DNA of 64,000 nt from Mesorhizobium sp. 131-2-1 (GTDB lineage: Bacteria > Pseudomonadota > Alphaproteobacteria > Rhizobiales > Rhizobiaceae), in NCBI RefSeq assembly GCF_016756535.1, contig NZ_AP023247.1, forward strand, positions 6,138,501 to 6,202,500, in the 5' to 3' direction. Both the position numbers and the translations under genes were made by a program. Shown here piece after piece: positions 26,731 through 39,165 of the stretch (positions are counted from its first letter, which is position 1; each line of letters opens with the position of its first letter). The notes under the pieces were generated by a model. It searched no databases, was not told the origin of the DNA, and was given only the letters and a program-made list of their open reading frames with translations.

Positions 26731-27084
26731 GTGCCCATGGAGGAATGGCAGGATCAGGGCATTTTATCTGCGCAACGCAAGTTATTTTTGCCTGGCCGAT
26801 GCTGTGGCAGAACCGAATGCTTCCGGTGGAGCTATCGTTCCGCTATGCGGGACGAGACCGGTTCGATCCTGTCGCTCTCGATCCCCGACCACGTTACAAG
26901 AATCGTCAGTTTGACGTTCCTTAGCGTCTCCAACCAAGCCACGTCCTGGGCATCGACTTCCCTTCTGGTGATCACGAGCTCCCGCGCATTGAACCGCCTC
27001 GCCAAGGTGGATCAGTAGTCATCTTTGGCGTAGGTATTCAGCAGCCTGCTAGGCGCCCGCCGCCACGTGCGGGCGACGCCGGCA
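26731..27084. other. Region between the MFS gene and the gibberellin operon
   Basis: A minus-strand segment around 26830-27000 (FNARELVITRREVDAQDVAW) has a coding look but no start, stop or family that I can assign. It may be a fragment of a lost gene. The gibberellin operon ends at 27085. Confidence 0.35.
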
Positions 27085-28140
27085 TCAACCGGCGGGCAGA
27101 TGCGCCGAGGGCAACAACCGCGCCTGACGCAACGCCGCCAGATCAGCCGAGCCGGTGCAGAAGCAGGCAACGGCCAACTGGCGGATGACGATCTCGAAAT
27201 GCGCGACAACCGCCTCGGTGGACACCGTCGCCGCGCGCAGCACGCCGGCCGCCTGCCCGGCGATGTCCGCGCCCAGGCGGATGGCCTTGGCCACGTCGAC
27301 GCCGTCGCGGATCCCGCCCGACGCGATCAGCTTCACAGTTGGCAGCGCCCGACGTACCGCCTGCACGCTGGCCGGGGTCGGAATCCCCCAGTCGGCGAAC
27401 GCCATCGCCACTGCACGGTCGGCGGCATCGCGGGCGCGCTCGCCCTCCACCGCGGCCCAACTGGTGCCGCCGGCGCCGGCGACATCGATGACCGCCACGC
27501 CCGCCTTGACGAGCGCGCAGGCCACCGAGGCGGACAGGCCCGACCCCACTTCCTTGGCCACAATCGGCACGTCCACGCTGCGCGCGGCGCGAGCGATCTG
27601 CGCCAGGACGCCGCGCCAGTCGCGGTCGCCCTCCGGCTGTACCGCTTCCTGCAGCGCATTGAGATGGACGATGAGTCCATCGGCCTCCAGCGCATCCACC
27701 GCCCGGCACGCCAGGTCCAGGCCGTCGGCCTCGCGCAGTTGCGCGGCGCCGATATTAGCCAGCAAGGGAATGTCTGGGGCCATGCGGCGCAGCGCGCGCG
27801 TCAGCCCCTGGGAGTTGCGGGATTGCAGGCTCACGCGCTGCGAACCGACGCACATGGCGATCCCCAAGGCTTGTGCTGCCTCGCTCAGATGCCGGTTGAT
27901 GGCCTCGGCGCGTAGCACGCCGCCGGTCATGGAGCTGATCAGCAGCGGCGCGCGCATGGTCTTGCCCAGCAGCGAGGCGCGCAGGTCGATCTGCGTCAGG
28001 TCCAACTCGGGCAATGCGCAGTGTTCGAAACGGATGTACTCCCAGCCGGCGGCGACCGTGGCCGGCGCCGTTCGCCGATCCAGCACGATGTCCAGATGGT
28101 CGTCCTTGCGCCGGCTCGGGATGTTGTCGCTATCGCTCAT
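27085..28140 (-). CDS. idi: Type 2 isopentenyl-diphosphate delta-isomerase of the gibberellin operon
   Basis: 351 codons from the ATG at 28140 ([19 protein letters not shown]). FMN-dependent type 2 IDI hallmarks are RRKDDHLDI at the start, [20 protein letters not shown], the catalytic HLNALQE segment, [10 protein letters not shown], and GAGGTSW and [14 protein letters not shown] for flavin phosphate binding. It interconverts IPP and DMAPP, balancing precursors for GGPP synthase. It is the last gene of the operon, 84 bases after the ent-kaurene synthase stop. Not all rhizobial gibberellin operons carry it. Confidence 0.93.
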
Positions 28141-28224
28141 GCTCGCTCCATCCGTCGCATCGGGGGACGGCGTTGCATCGGATCGGACCGACGGCAGCGC
28201 GCGCACGCAGCCGCATCCCGCCGT

Positions 28225-30674
<2,450 letters not shown>

Positions 30675-30984
30675 GCGGTATGTTCCTTCTGCAGACAGTT
30701 GACGGGAACCTGGATCGGGCAGACGCCGCGCACGTCGCCGCAGGCCCGTCGCGGCCCGGCGCACGGGCAGCGCCGGACGGCCGCCCTGCTCCGGCGCGGC
30801 GACGCGCCCCATGCTGGGGCCGGTCCGCCGCATAGGCTTGCGCGCAGCGCGCCGCGTGAGCCGCGGCTGTGCTGGGCAACCGCTGCGATCGCCGCCGCCG
30901 ACTTGGACACAGTGCAGCATGCACCGCTCACGCCGGCCGATCGATCGCAGCGGCACAGGGGCGACTCCATGCGGACGGGCGCGC

Positions 30985-31959
30985 TCATGCGCATGGCGCG
31001 TGCTTGAACAGATACGCGTTGGCCCGTTGCAGCATCTGCGCCAACCGTTCCGCACGCGTTCCCAGCGGGGGGATGGCCTCCCCGGCGTCGCGCAACAGAT
31101 CCAGCGCCAACTGGCGCGCTGCCTGCAGCCCCATGATCGACGCACAGGTCGGCTTCTGCGCCGCCGCGTCCTTGCCGGGGGTCTTGCCCAACGTCGCGGT
31201 ATCCGCTGTCGCGTCGAGAATGTCGTCGACCACCTGCAACGCCAGGCCGAAACAGGCGGAGTAGCGATCGAGCGCACAGTACAGCGCAGCGTGGGCGGCA
31301 TCCTCCGCGATGGCGCATAGCGCGCCCATGCGAACGGACGCGCGCACTAGTGCTCCGCTCTTCATCCGGTGCATCGCCACGATCCTGTCCAGCTCGACGT
31401 GCTTTCCTACCAGCGACAGATCCATGGCCTGCCCGCCTGCGGCACCCTCGGCGGACACCGCCTGCGCCAGTTCGCGCACGAGCGCGATACGGTTGTCGCT
31501 CGGCGCATCCAGGCTCGCCAGGGTCAGGAAGGCGTGCGCCTGCAGCGCATCGCCGACCAGGATCGCAGTGGCTTCGCCGAACTTGACGTGCACGGTCGGA
31601 AGGCCGCGGCGAAGCACGTCATCGTCCATTGCGGGCAGGTCGTCGTGGACCAGGGTACAGGCGTGCATCATCTCGATGGCGGCGCCGACATCGTCGAGCA
31701 TGGGCGCCGGCGTGTCGGCCAGTGCGCCGGTAGCCAGACAGAGCAAGGCGCGGGTGCGCTTTCCGCCATGCAAGGTGGCGTAGCGCATCGCCGCCATCAG
31801 CTCGGTCTCACCGTCGTCTTCGGCGCAGAGAAGACGCGCCAGCGCCTGTTCGACCCGCCTTACGCCGTCCTGCATCCAGATCTCCGACGGCAGCCTGCCG
31901 GATGCGCCGCGCGCCTGCGCGTCGTCGTGTAGCGTGGAATCGGTCTGCATGTCGTTCAT
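30985..31959 (-). CDS. ggps: Geranylgeranyl diphosphate synthase of the gibberellin operon
   Basis: 324 codons from the ATG at 31959; another ATG follows at 31950. Both Asp-rich motifs of trans-prenyl transferases are present: HDDLPAMDDDVLRRG (first) and VVDDILDATADTATLGKTPG (second), with GGKRTRALL binding the diphosphate. The small residues before the first Asp motif fit a C20 product. It makes GGPP for CPS. It lies ~115 bases after CYP117. The operon's possession of its own GGPPS makes it self-sufficient from IPP/DMAPP. Confidence 0.93.
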   Translation of the reverse strand: MNDMQTDSTLHDDAQARGASGRLPSEIWMQDGVRRVEQALARLLCAEDDGETELMAAMRYATLHGGKRTRALLCLATGALADTPAPMLDDVGAAIEMMHACTLVHDDLPAMDDDVLRRGLPTVHVKFGEATAILVGDALQAHAFLTLASLDAPSDNRIALVRELAQAVSAEGAAGGQAMDLSLVGKHVELDRIVAMHRMKSGALVRASVRMGALCAIAEDAAHAALYCALDRYSACFGLALQVVDDILDATADTATLGKTPGKDAAAQKPTCASIMGLQAARQLALDLLRDAGEAIPPLGTRAERLAQMLQRANAYLFKHAPCA

Positions 31960-32074
31960 GTCCTTGTATCTGGCACGGCCACGGCGAGCGTCCGAGCCGC
32001 CGCGGTGTTGGCGGGGTCGCACCGAGCGCGCGCGCCGAGTAGCTGCCTCGCCACACGGGGCATGCGATGCCAGC

Positions 32075-33418
32075 TCATGAGAATCCGATGCGGATTTTCA
32101 TGGACGGATGTGCGGTCGGGAAATAGCGCCGACCTTTTTCGACGGCGCTCAGCAACCGCGGCCGCACCCCGGCCTTGTGCATGGTCAGTGCCAAGGCGAT
32201 GCAGAACTGCACCATTTCCAGCCATACAAGGTGGTAACCGATGCAGACGTGTGGGCCGGTACCGAACTGCAGCATGTCCACCGGCCGGATCGGCTCCGTG
32301 CGTTGCAGCCACCGTGCCAGGCGGAACTGATCAGGCGCCTCGTGCAGCAGCGCAGAGGTCGAGAAATGCAGCAGCGGGATGCACAGAGGGGTGCCCGCAG
32401 GAATGCGCCGTTGGCCGAGTTGCAATTCCTGCAGCGCGCGACGCGGCAGGAGCGTGGTCGCCGGATGCACGCGCAGCGTCTCGCGGAACAGCGCCTCGGC
32501 GACCGGACACTGCGCCAGGTCCGCGTGCCGGGTCGGCACCGCGCCCACGCGTTGCGCCTCCTCGACCAGGGCGTCCCATAGCCCAGGCTGCCGCGCCAGC
32601 TCGATCACCATCCAGGCCATCGTCGAGGCGGTGGTGTCGTGACCGGCAAGCAGCAGCAGGCGGATATTGGCGACCAGGACGTCGTCGGAGAGCGCATCGT
32701 CGCCGCGATCGAAGGAGCTCACCATGTCATTGATCAACCCAGTGCGCGCGGCATGTGCGCGCGCGTCGCGGACGAACTGGCGCAACTGCGCGTCGATCCA
32801 GTCGCGGGCGGCGCGGCCGCGCCGCAAGGGCAGTCCAGGCAGGTCGACCGGGGGCGCGACGATCAACTGCAGCAGTTGCCGGTATTTGCGATGCCATCCC
32901 GGCAGGTCCTGCGCTGGGATTCCCATGAGGCTGAAGATGAGCTTGAGCATCAGGTCGCCGGTTTCGCGCAGGATGGTTACGTCGCCGCGGTCGCGCCACG
33001 CCTGCACCCGCGCCTGGATGACGGGCGCGAACAGGTTGCCGATGCCGGCTTGGGTCAGCCCCTTGGGCAGGAACGCCGCCTTGATCGCGTCGCGCGCCTG
33101 CCGGTGCGCGCCGCCGTCCTGGGCGACCAACGTTCCGCCAAGCAATTCGGGCGCGATCTCTTCGATCAGCGCCGAGGACACGTCCTTGTGCCGGAGCAGT
33201 GCAAACGCATCCGGATCCACGCAGGTCATCAGGTGTCCGGCAGGGCCGAAATCCAGCCAGAAGTGGCTGCCCAACGTCCGTTCCGCGCGCCGCAGCAGGC
33301 GCGGCAGGTCGCATACGATGGCGGGAAGATGTCCGACCAGGGGGAAAGCGCCGGGCACGACCGGGATGTCGTCCCGCAGCCGGTGCCGACGGTCCAGCGG
33401 GTTGAGCAGCATGTCCAT
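32075..33418 (-). CDS. cyp117: Cytochrome P450 CYP117 (ent-kaurene oxidase)
   Basis: 447 codons from the ATG at 33418, overlapping the upstream stop by ATGA. P450 signatures: the I-helix LLLAGHDTTAST, the K-helix ExxR in FRETLRV, and the heme-Cys loop FGTGPHVCIGYHL. In the characterised rhizobial pathway CYP117 oxidises ent-kaurene at C19 to ent-kaurenoic acid. Its substrate comes from CPS/KS downstream in the same operon and electrons probably from the operon's ferredoxin. Confidence 0.9.
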   Translation of the reverse strand: MDMLLNPLDRRHRLRDDIPVVPGAFPLVGHLPAIVCDLPRLLRRAERTLGSHFWLDFGPAGHLMTCVDPDAFALLRHKDVSSALIEEIAPELLGGTLVAQDGGAHRQARDAIKAAFLPKGLTQAGIGNLFAPVIQARVQAWRDRGDVTILRETGDLMLKLIFSLMGIPAQDLPGWHRKYRQLLQLIVAPPVDLPGLPLRRGRAARDWIDAQLRQFVRDARAHAARTGLINDMVSSFDRGDDALSDDVLVANIRLLLLAGHDTTASTMAWMVIELARQPGLWDALVEEAQRVGAVPTRHADLAQCPVAEALFRETLRVHPATTLLPRRALQELQLGQRRIPAGTPLCIPLLHFSTSALLHEAPDQFRLARWLQRTEPIRPVDMLQFGTGPHVCIGYHLVWLEMVQFCIALALTMHKAGVRPRLLSAVEKGRRYFPTAHPSMKIRIGFS

Positions 33419-34542
33419 CAGCAGCGCGGCCCCGCGGCCGCTTTGGCGGTGTCGCCGGCAGGCCGCGCGGCGCGGCTGTTGCCACCGTCGGCGTACGTCG
33501 GCACATGCGCCAGCATGCCGCCGTCGATGCACAGGACCTGGCCGGTGATGAACGCAGCATCGTCGGAGAGCAGGAACGCCACCAGCGCGGCCACGTCCTC
33601 GGGGCGGCCGACGCGCTGCAGGAGTTGGTGCCGGCTCAGATGCCGTTGCATGCACTCGTCCAGCTTGGCGAGGAGACGCTCGGTCATGATGAGACCCGGC
33701 GCAACCGCGTTGCAGCGGATCTGCGCATGACCGTACTGGGTGGCGAGCGAGGCCGACAGCATGTTCATCGCCGCCTTCGACGCGGCGTAGGACGTCTGCG
33801 CGGTGTCACCGCTGAGCCCCTGGCACGACGACATGTTGACGATCGCGCCACCGCCGCGGGCGATCATTCGTGGGATGGCCTGCCGGCAGCAGAGCAGCGT
33901 GCCGCGCAGATTGGTCGCCATGGTCTGATCCCAGACCGCCAGGTCCAGGTCGAGGATCGTGCGGTCGCGCGGTGTCAGATGCATGGCGCTCGCGTTGTTC
34001 ACCAGCAGGTCGACCCCACCGAAGTGCCGCTCCGCCGTCTCGAACAGCGCTGCCACCGCCTGCGCATCGGCGATGTCCATGGCCAGGGCCAGCGCGTGGC
34101 CCGCTTCGGCCGCGATCTGCGCGGTGCAGGCGACGGCCGCCGAGCCATCAATGTCGGCCACCACCACTCTGCCGCCCTCGCGTGCGATGGCGAGGGCGCA
34201 TGCCTTGCCGATGCCGGCGCCGGCGCCGGTCACCACGGCCACCTTGCCTTCAAACCGTCCTCCTGGGTTGCGTTGGTCTTTCGCGGCATGCCGCTCAGCC
34301 TGCGCCGGAGAAGGCGCAGGGTCGGCGCTGGCGCGCTCGCCAGCGTCGCTTTCGATGACCCGAATGGCGGCGACCGGACACTGGCTGGCCGCGAGCCGCG
34401 CGGCGGCGTGCAGCGCCTGCGGGACCGTCGCCACGCACACTTCCGCCACGCCGTCCGGTTCGCGCTGGCGAAAGGTGCCCGGCAGCGTCAGCACACACTG
34501 CCCGGTGGTTCCGCATAGATCCTGATCGATCACGACGCGCAT
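33418..34542 (-). CDS. Ferredoxin-SDR fusion of the gibberellin operon
   Basis: 374 codons from the ATG at 34542 (MRVVIDQDLCG). Residues 1-~70 are a 3Fe-4S-type P450 ferredoxin (DLCGTTGQCVLTLPGTF, then SQCPVAAI). A linker rich in Ala, Pro and Asp (~72-100) leads to a short-chain dehydrogenase: TGAGAGIGKACALA for NAD(P), LLVNNASA, and catalytic Ser and Y-x3-K in SYAASKAAMNML. In most rhizobia Fd and SDR are separate genes; the fusion is known for some Mesorhizobium operons. SDR turns GA12 aldehyde-stage intermediates toward GA9, and Fd serves the P450s. Both ends couple to neighbours (overlap with CYP117). Confidence 0.92.
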   Translation of the reverse strand: MRVVIDQDLCGTTGQCVLTLPGTFRQREPDGVAEVCVATVPQALHAAARLAASQCPVAAIRVIESDAGERASADPAPSPAQAERHAAKDQRNPGGRFEGKVAVVTGAGAGIGKACALAIAREGGRVVVADIDGSAAVACTAQIAAEAGHALALAMDIADAQAVAALFETAERHFGGVDLLVNNASAMHLTPRDRTILDLDLAVWDQTMATNLRGTLLCCRQAIPRMIARGGGAIVNMSSCQGLSGDTAQTSYAASKAAMNMLSASLATQYGHAQIRCNAVAPGLIMTERLLAKLDECMQRHLSRHQLLQRVGRPEDVAALVAFLLSDDAAFITGQVLCIDGGMLAHVPTYADGGNSRAARPAGDTAKAAAGPRC

Positions 34543-34543
34543 C

Positions 34544-35833
34544 TCAGCCCCCCTGAGCATGCAGTCGCACCGGCAGCGCGCGGAACGTCCTGAGGAACGC
34601 GGATGGCTCCCGGGTCGGCTGCTCGGCCAATGCCAGCGTGGGGAAGCGCGCCTCGATCCGCGGCAGGCTCTCGGCCAACTGCACCCGGGCCAGTTGCGCA
34701 CCGAGGCAGAAGTGGATGCCGTGGCCAAAGCTCAGCATGATCTTCCCGTCGGTCGACATGCCAGGAGTGGTGCCGTAGAACCGCGCGGGATCGAAGCGGT
34801 CGGGATCGGAGAAGGCGTCCGGGTCGCGATTGCCGGCCGCGATCAGCACGCGCACGTCCGCGTTCTTCGGGATCACCACGCCGCCCAGTTCGATGTCGCG
34901 CTGGGCGATACGCGGGATGGAGCTGAACATGGCAGGCGCGTCGCAGCGCAGGACTTCTTCGACGAATGCCTTCACCCCCACGGCGTCTCCCTGCAGCCAG
35001 TGCCGCTGTTCGGGATACGCCAGCATCGCTAGGACCGCATGGTCGATGGTCGCAGCAGTGGTGGCGAAGCCGCCCAGCAGCATGCCCCACAGCATGCTGA
35101 TCAACTCCGCATCCGACAGCGTGTCGGCATCGTCGTCGTGTGCGCCGACCACCATCGACACGATGTCGTTGCGGGGATCGGTGCGCTTGCGCTGTATGAG
35201 GTCGCCGAAGTAGGCCTGCACCCTGGCGCTGGCCGCGTCCGCCTCGGCGAGCTGGGGATCGCTGGCGTGTGGGCTCAGGCCTTCCAGAATGGCGCCGATG
35301 CCGGCGGCGAGCCCGAACATGTCATCCTGGGGCATGCCGAACAGTTCGGCGAAGACCAGAATGGGCACAGCCAGCGCGAATTCCCAATGCAGGTCCACCG
35401 CCTCCCCGCGCTCCAGCGCGGGCGCCATGCCGTCCAGGCGCGCTGCGACGATGCGTGCGATGCTCGGCCGCAGGTTGTCGATCTGGCGTATGGTGAAATC
35501 GCGCGAGATCAGCCGGCGCAGACGCGTATGCGTCGGTGGTTCCTTCATCGCTAGCGTGGACGCGAGGAGATTGAGTGACAGGCTGGTCTCCGCACGCGGG
35601 AAATAGCGCGCCAGTTCGCCCGGCGCCGGTCCCCGAAACACATCGCCCGTGGCCTTGAGCGCCCAGTAGATGTCGGCGTGGCGGCTCAACAGAAAGAGGC
35701 CCGACGCCGCACGATGCACCGGATCGTGCTCGCGCAACCACCGCATGAACGTATACGGGTCTTGGATACACGCTGGCGACGCAAGTTCGGCGAAGGCGTC
35801 CCGGCATGCTGCCGTGGTTTCTTGCACGTCCAT
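34544..35833 (-). CDS. cyp114: Cytochrome P450 CYP114
   Basis: 429 codons. I-helix [14 protein letters not shown], ExxR-type K-helix EEVLRCDAP, heme loop [15 protein letters not shown]. In the known pathway CYP114, together with the operon ferredoxin, converts ent-kaurenoic acid via ent-7-hydroxykaurenoic acid to GA12-aldehyde (B-ring contraction). It ends one base before the ferredoxin-SDR start, so the three gene products are almost certainly co-translated. About 95 bases separate it from CYP112. Confidence 0.92.
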   Translation of the reverse strand: MDVQETTAACRDAFAELASPACIQDPYTFMRWLREHDPVHRAASGLFLLSRHADIYWALKATGDVFRGPAPGELARYFPRAETSLSLNLLASTLAMKEPPTHTRLRRLISRDFTIRQIDNLRPSIARIVAARLDGMAPALERGEAVDLHWEFALAVPILVFAELFGMPQDDMFGLAAGIGAILEGLSPHASDPQLAEADAASARVQAYFGDLIQRKRTDPRNDIVSMVVGAHDDDADTLSDAELISMLWGMLLGGFATTAATIDHAVLAMLAYPEQRHWLQGDAVGVKAFVEEVLRCDAPAMFSSIPRIAQRDIELGGVVIPKNADVRVLIAAGNRDPDAFSDPDRFDPARFYGTTPGMSTDGKIMLSFGHGIHFCLGAQLARVQLAESLPRIEARFPTLALAEQPTREPSAFLRTFRALPVRLHAQGG

Positions 35834-35927
35834 CTTGGTTACCTGTTGGCTGGCTGATCTGACCGGCGCGCGCTGGGCGCGCCGGCAAATTGCGGAGTAG
35901 ATCGCGATTCCGGGCGGCGTCCGCGCG

Positions 35928-37130
35928 TCACCAGAGCACCGGGAACTCCTCGAACCCGCCAGTGATGATCTCCTTGCGCAACTTCAGTTCTTCGGGCGCC
36001 ACGGCCAGGCGCAGCGCGGGAAAGCGCTGGAAGATCGAGCCGACCACCACCTTGAGTTCCAGCCTGGCCAGCGCCATGCCGATGCAGTAGTGCGGCCCGT
36101 GCGAAAACGTCAGGTGCGGATTTTCGTCGCGTCCGATGTCGAAGATTTCCGGGTCGTCGAAATGGCGCGGATCGAACGACGTCGCCGGCAGGCCGACCAG
36201 CACCTTGCTCTCCGCGGGAATATGCACGCCCGCGATAGTCACGTCGGTCCTCGGATAGCGCATGATGCCGTCCCAGCCCGCGCCCGGCGGGTACATGCGC
36301 AGGATTTCCTCCACCGCCTTGTCCACCAGGGATGGATCGCCGACTAGGCGTTCGCGCTGTTGCGGATGGCGGAACATGGCCAGCAGGCCGAATTCGATCT
36401 GCGCGACGGTGCTCTCGTGCCCCGCCACCAGCATGCCCGCCGCCAGGCCGATCGCCTCTTCCTCGGTCGCATTGCCCTGCTCGACCGCCGCGAGCAGATC
36501 CGTCAGCAGGTTGTCGCCCGGATCCTGGCGCTTGTCCCACATCTTGCCGCGAATGTAGGCGCGCAGTTCTTCCCAGGCCAGGCGCGACGCGCTGCGCGGG
36601 CCGCTTTCATGCTGGTGCGTCATCACTTCGTCGGACAGCCCGGCGAAAAAGGCGTGATCCTCGTAGAGCACGCCCATCAGCGCGCTGATGACCATGGCCG
36701 GCAGCGGAAAGGAGAGGTGGCGCCTCAGGTCGGCGGGCTGGGGCTGGGCCGCCAGCGTCTCGAACAACTGCGCGGCGATCGCCTCGACCTGCTGCGCGAG
36801 CACCTTCACCCTGCGGTTGCTGAAGGCCGGCGCCACGATCGTGCGTAACCGGGCATGCTCGCCCCCCTCGTGCGAGACAAGCCACCCCGGCGAACCGAGA
36901 ATCACCGAATCCGGGGTGAATGCCGCCGGCGGCATTCCCGCGGGCCGGAACGCCGCGTCGGACAGCGCCGCCTTGGCCTCGTCGTAGCCTGTCACCCACC
37001 AGCCTTCGTGCCCGGACGGGAAGCGTACGTGGTGGATCGGACCGTTGGCGCGTAGCGCCAACATCTCAGGCGAGGGCTCGATGTGATCGACGCGCCACAT
37101 CGGCAGCGTCGGCAAGGGTTGTTCGGACAT
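35928..37130 (-). CDS. cyp112: Cytochrome P450 CYP112
   Basis: 400 codons from the ATG at 37130. I-helix [18 protein letters not shown]-helix [10 protein letters not shown], heme loop [15 protein letters not shown]. In the rhizobial pathway CYP112 performs the C20 oxidations that convert GA12 to GA9. It is the first intact gene of the operon here. In operons that make GA4, CYP115 would stand immediately upstream; no CYP115 reading frame is present in that place. Confidence 0.92.
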   Translation of the reverse strand: MSEQPLPTLPMWRVDHIEPSPEMLALRANGPIHHVRFPSGHEGWWVTGYDEAKAALSDAAFRPAGMPPAAFTPDSVILGSPGWLVSHEGGEHARLRTIVAPAFSNRRVKVLAQQVEAIAAQLFETLAAQPQPADLRRHLSFPLPAMVISALMGVLYEDHAFFAGLSDEVMTHQHESGPRSASRLAWEELRAYIRGKMWDKRQDPGDNLLTDLLAAVEQGNATEEEAIGLAAGMLVAGHESTVAQIEFGLLAMFRHPQQRERLVGDPSLVDKAVEEILRMYPPGAGWDGIMRYPRTDVTIAGVHIPAESKVLVGLPATSFDPRHFDDPEIFDIGRDENPHLTFSHGPHYCIGMALARLELKVVVGSIFQRFPALRLAVAPEELKLRKEIITGGFEEFPVLW

Positions 37131-37847
37131 GGTGGCACTTCACTCTCTAAGCGATGGAAGGGCGGAAGGCGCTGCGGGCAGCGAATGATTACGACGGCAC
37201 GTAGACGTCGTCCGGGGAGTAGCCCGACTCGATGTCAAGATCGGCCAACGTGTAACTGTCTAGGCATACCGCGCGGCGAGATGCAGAACTTTATCCTGCG
37301 CCTTCGAGTTCAGGATTAAGGCGAGTGTGGTGGGCCCTTGAGTCGCAGCCGGCCATCAAGATTTCCTGCGCAAGCGTCGACAAGGTTGGCAGCCTGTTTG
37401 GGTACGGGCGGTTTCGCCAAGGCCCCCTTGCCATAGGATGCTATCTGATGCGGATTTGACATTATGCTTTTCTTTCTTCGTTCCATCGATCGCGGTGTCA
37501 TCCACGAAATGAAGATCGGTCGTCGGCTCCCGGCTCCCAACGAAGGAGTCTCAAAACTCGTGCCAATTTGGCCGACCCAGCAGAAGAAAAACATTGTGAT
37601 TGCTTTTCAGGGGATTAGCCTGAGGCAGACAAGAGCTCGATGAAATAGCCCGGTGTCGCGGACCCAACAAAGGCGACAAAACAGTGTCGGATAGTATACG
37701 GTGGTCAGACGCCAGACCGGCGACACCTTCTTTATTAGTTGTCCTGTCGTGGAATGATGGCAGGCGACCTGACCGTATTGAGCCATAGGAGGGCTCCTGG
37801 TTGGCTCAGGGGTCACGTGCTTGCTCCGGGCGCGCTCGAGGCGGCTT
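37131..37847. other. Upstream region of the gibberellin operon
   Basis: No intact gene. Just upstream of CYP112 a minus-strand segment (LDSYTLADLDIESGYSPDDV, stop after YVPS near 37195) has a coding look and could be the tail of a lost gene. I could not match it to CYP115. Farther up, near 37330-37590, is another minus-strand frame without recognisable family. Promoter position not determined. Confidence 0.35.
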
Positions 37848-38335
37848 GCGGGCTCGTTGCCAATGCAACACAGGCGATCCGCAACACCGCCATCTGGGGC
37901 GAAGCCGGCACGGCCCAAGAAGTTCGGCGCTTGGGACGGCAACCTGATGACGGAATGGCATGTCCGCTATGGCGGTCGCGCGTGATGATCTACTGGCATG
38001 TCGAAAAGGGCTCGACCTGCATTTTCTCGCAGCTCAAGCGCTGTTCGTCTTCGGAGGTCGCGGCGATGACCAAGGTCTTGCTGCGACATTACACCAACGT
38101 GGAGATCCAGCGCTTATATGTCGGCAGCCATGGCCAGAGCGCCCTCGGCGTCCCTTTTGCCGCCTGCTCGGGTTCAACCTGCCGCCACGCCTGAGGGCGA
38201 TCGCCTGGCAGAAGCTGGCGCTGCCAGGCCTGCGCGCTGAATTGCCAAATGCTTCCCATTCTTTCCAAGGTCCTCACTTGGGAGGAGGTCGAGCAACAGT
38301 ATGGCCACAGTCAATCTGGGCCGGCCAGAACGACA
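37848..38335 (+). pseudogene. Relic of a Tn3-family transposase
   Basis: In three frames on the plus strand, in the right order: [20 protein letters not shown], then [20 protein letters not shown], then [19 protein letters not shown] with SSSEVAAM. These match the DDE_Tnp_Tn3 catalytic region (W-G-E-GTACASDS.kFgaWd.NlmtEwH.[14 protein letters not shown]...siYSqLKsCsSSEVAaMi). Frameshifts and a small deletion separate them. It is cut off on the right by the first IS6 copy. Confidence 0.8.
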
Positions 38336-38351
38336 TCGGAATAGTCCGGCC

Positions 38352-39165
38352 GGCACCGTAAAGTTAACCGACGGCTGATGAAGATGTGCGAACATGGGCC
38401 ATGTCAGAAGTTGCTCGTGATCCGCTTTATCGTTGCCACCGCTTTCCCGCCGAGATCATTGCGCACGCGGTATGGCTCTACTTTCGCTTTCCGCTCAGCC
38501 TGCGCATGGACATGTTGGCGGCCCGCGGCATCATCGTCACGCATCAGACCATTCGAAGCTGGGCGGAGAAATTCGGGCGGCATTTCGCCCGGGAGATCAA
38601 GCGACGGTCAGCCGGCTGCCTGGGCGACAAATGGCATCTCGACGAATGTGTGGTGGCCATCAATGGCAAGAAGCAGTGGCTCTGGCGTGCCGTCGATCAG
38701 GACGGCTTCGTCCTCGAAGTGCTGGTGCAAAGCCGCCGAAATGCCAAGGCGGCAAAGCGTCTGATGCGCAAGTTGCTGAAGGCTCAAGGGCGGACACCAC
38801 GAGTCATGATCACCGACAAGCTCCGGTCCTATGATGCCGCCAGGCGCGACCTCATGCCCGGTGTCGAACACCGGTCGCACAAAGGCCTCAATAATCGAGC
38901 GGAAAATTCGCACCAGCCGACCCGACGACGCGAAAGGACCATGAAACGCTTCAAGTCGGCACGCCAGCTTCAGCGGTTCGTTTCCATCCATGATCCGATT
39001 GCCAACCTGTTCCACTTTCCCCGCAATACGCTGTCATCGGCTCAACATCGAGACCTGCGTAACGCCGCCATGCAAATCTGGAACAAAATCGCGTGTCTCG
39101 CCGCAGCGTGACAGCCGTCCCGGCCAGCTATCGCTGCATCAATCCGCTGATAACTTTACAGTGCC
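38352..39165 (+). mobile_element. IS6-family insertion sequence, copy 1
   Basis: 814 bp bounded by GGCACCGTAAAGTTAAC at the left and its partner ATAACTTTACAGTGCC at the right. Flanking 8-mers differ, so no target duplication remains. Its right end supplies the last eight codons and stop of the giant effector gene that reads into it from the right. Confidence 0.92.
38401..39111 (+). CDS. IS6-family transposase (copy 1)
   Basis: 236 codons from the internal ATG at 38401 (MSEVARDPLYRCHRFPAEI); the frame also has an ATG at 38386. DDE residues are in WHLDECVVAING, MITDKLRSYDAA and NRAENSHQPTRRRERTMKRF. The helix-turn-helix part reads SLRMDMLAARGIIVTHQTIR, two residues shorter than most IS6 proteins (SLRxVEDMLAxRG), in all three copies. 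The transposase cuts and joins the IS ends, usually by replicative cointegration. No other defect is visible. Confidence 0.93.
   Translation: MSEVARDPLYRCHRFPAEIIAHAVWLYFRFPLSLRMDMLAARGIIVTHQTIRSWAEKFGRHFAREIKRRSAGCLGDKWHLDECVVAINGKKQWLWRAVDQDGFVLEVLVQSRRNAKAAKRLMRKLLKAQGRTPRVMITDKLRSYDAARRDLMPGVEHRSHKGLNNRAENSHQPTRRRERTMKRFKSARQLQRFVSIHDPIANLFHFPRNTLSSAQHRDLRNAAMQIWNKIACLAAA

Noticed and set aside
37195..37260. Possible CYP115 remnant upstream of CYP112
   Set aside because: A coding-looking minus-strand tail (SYTLADLDIESGYSPDDV) is present, but it has no P450 motif, so I do not assign it to CYP115.
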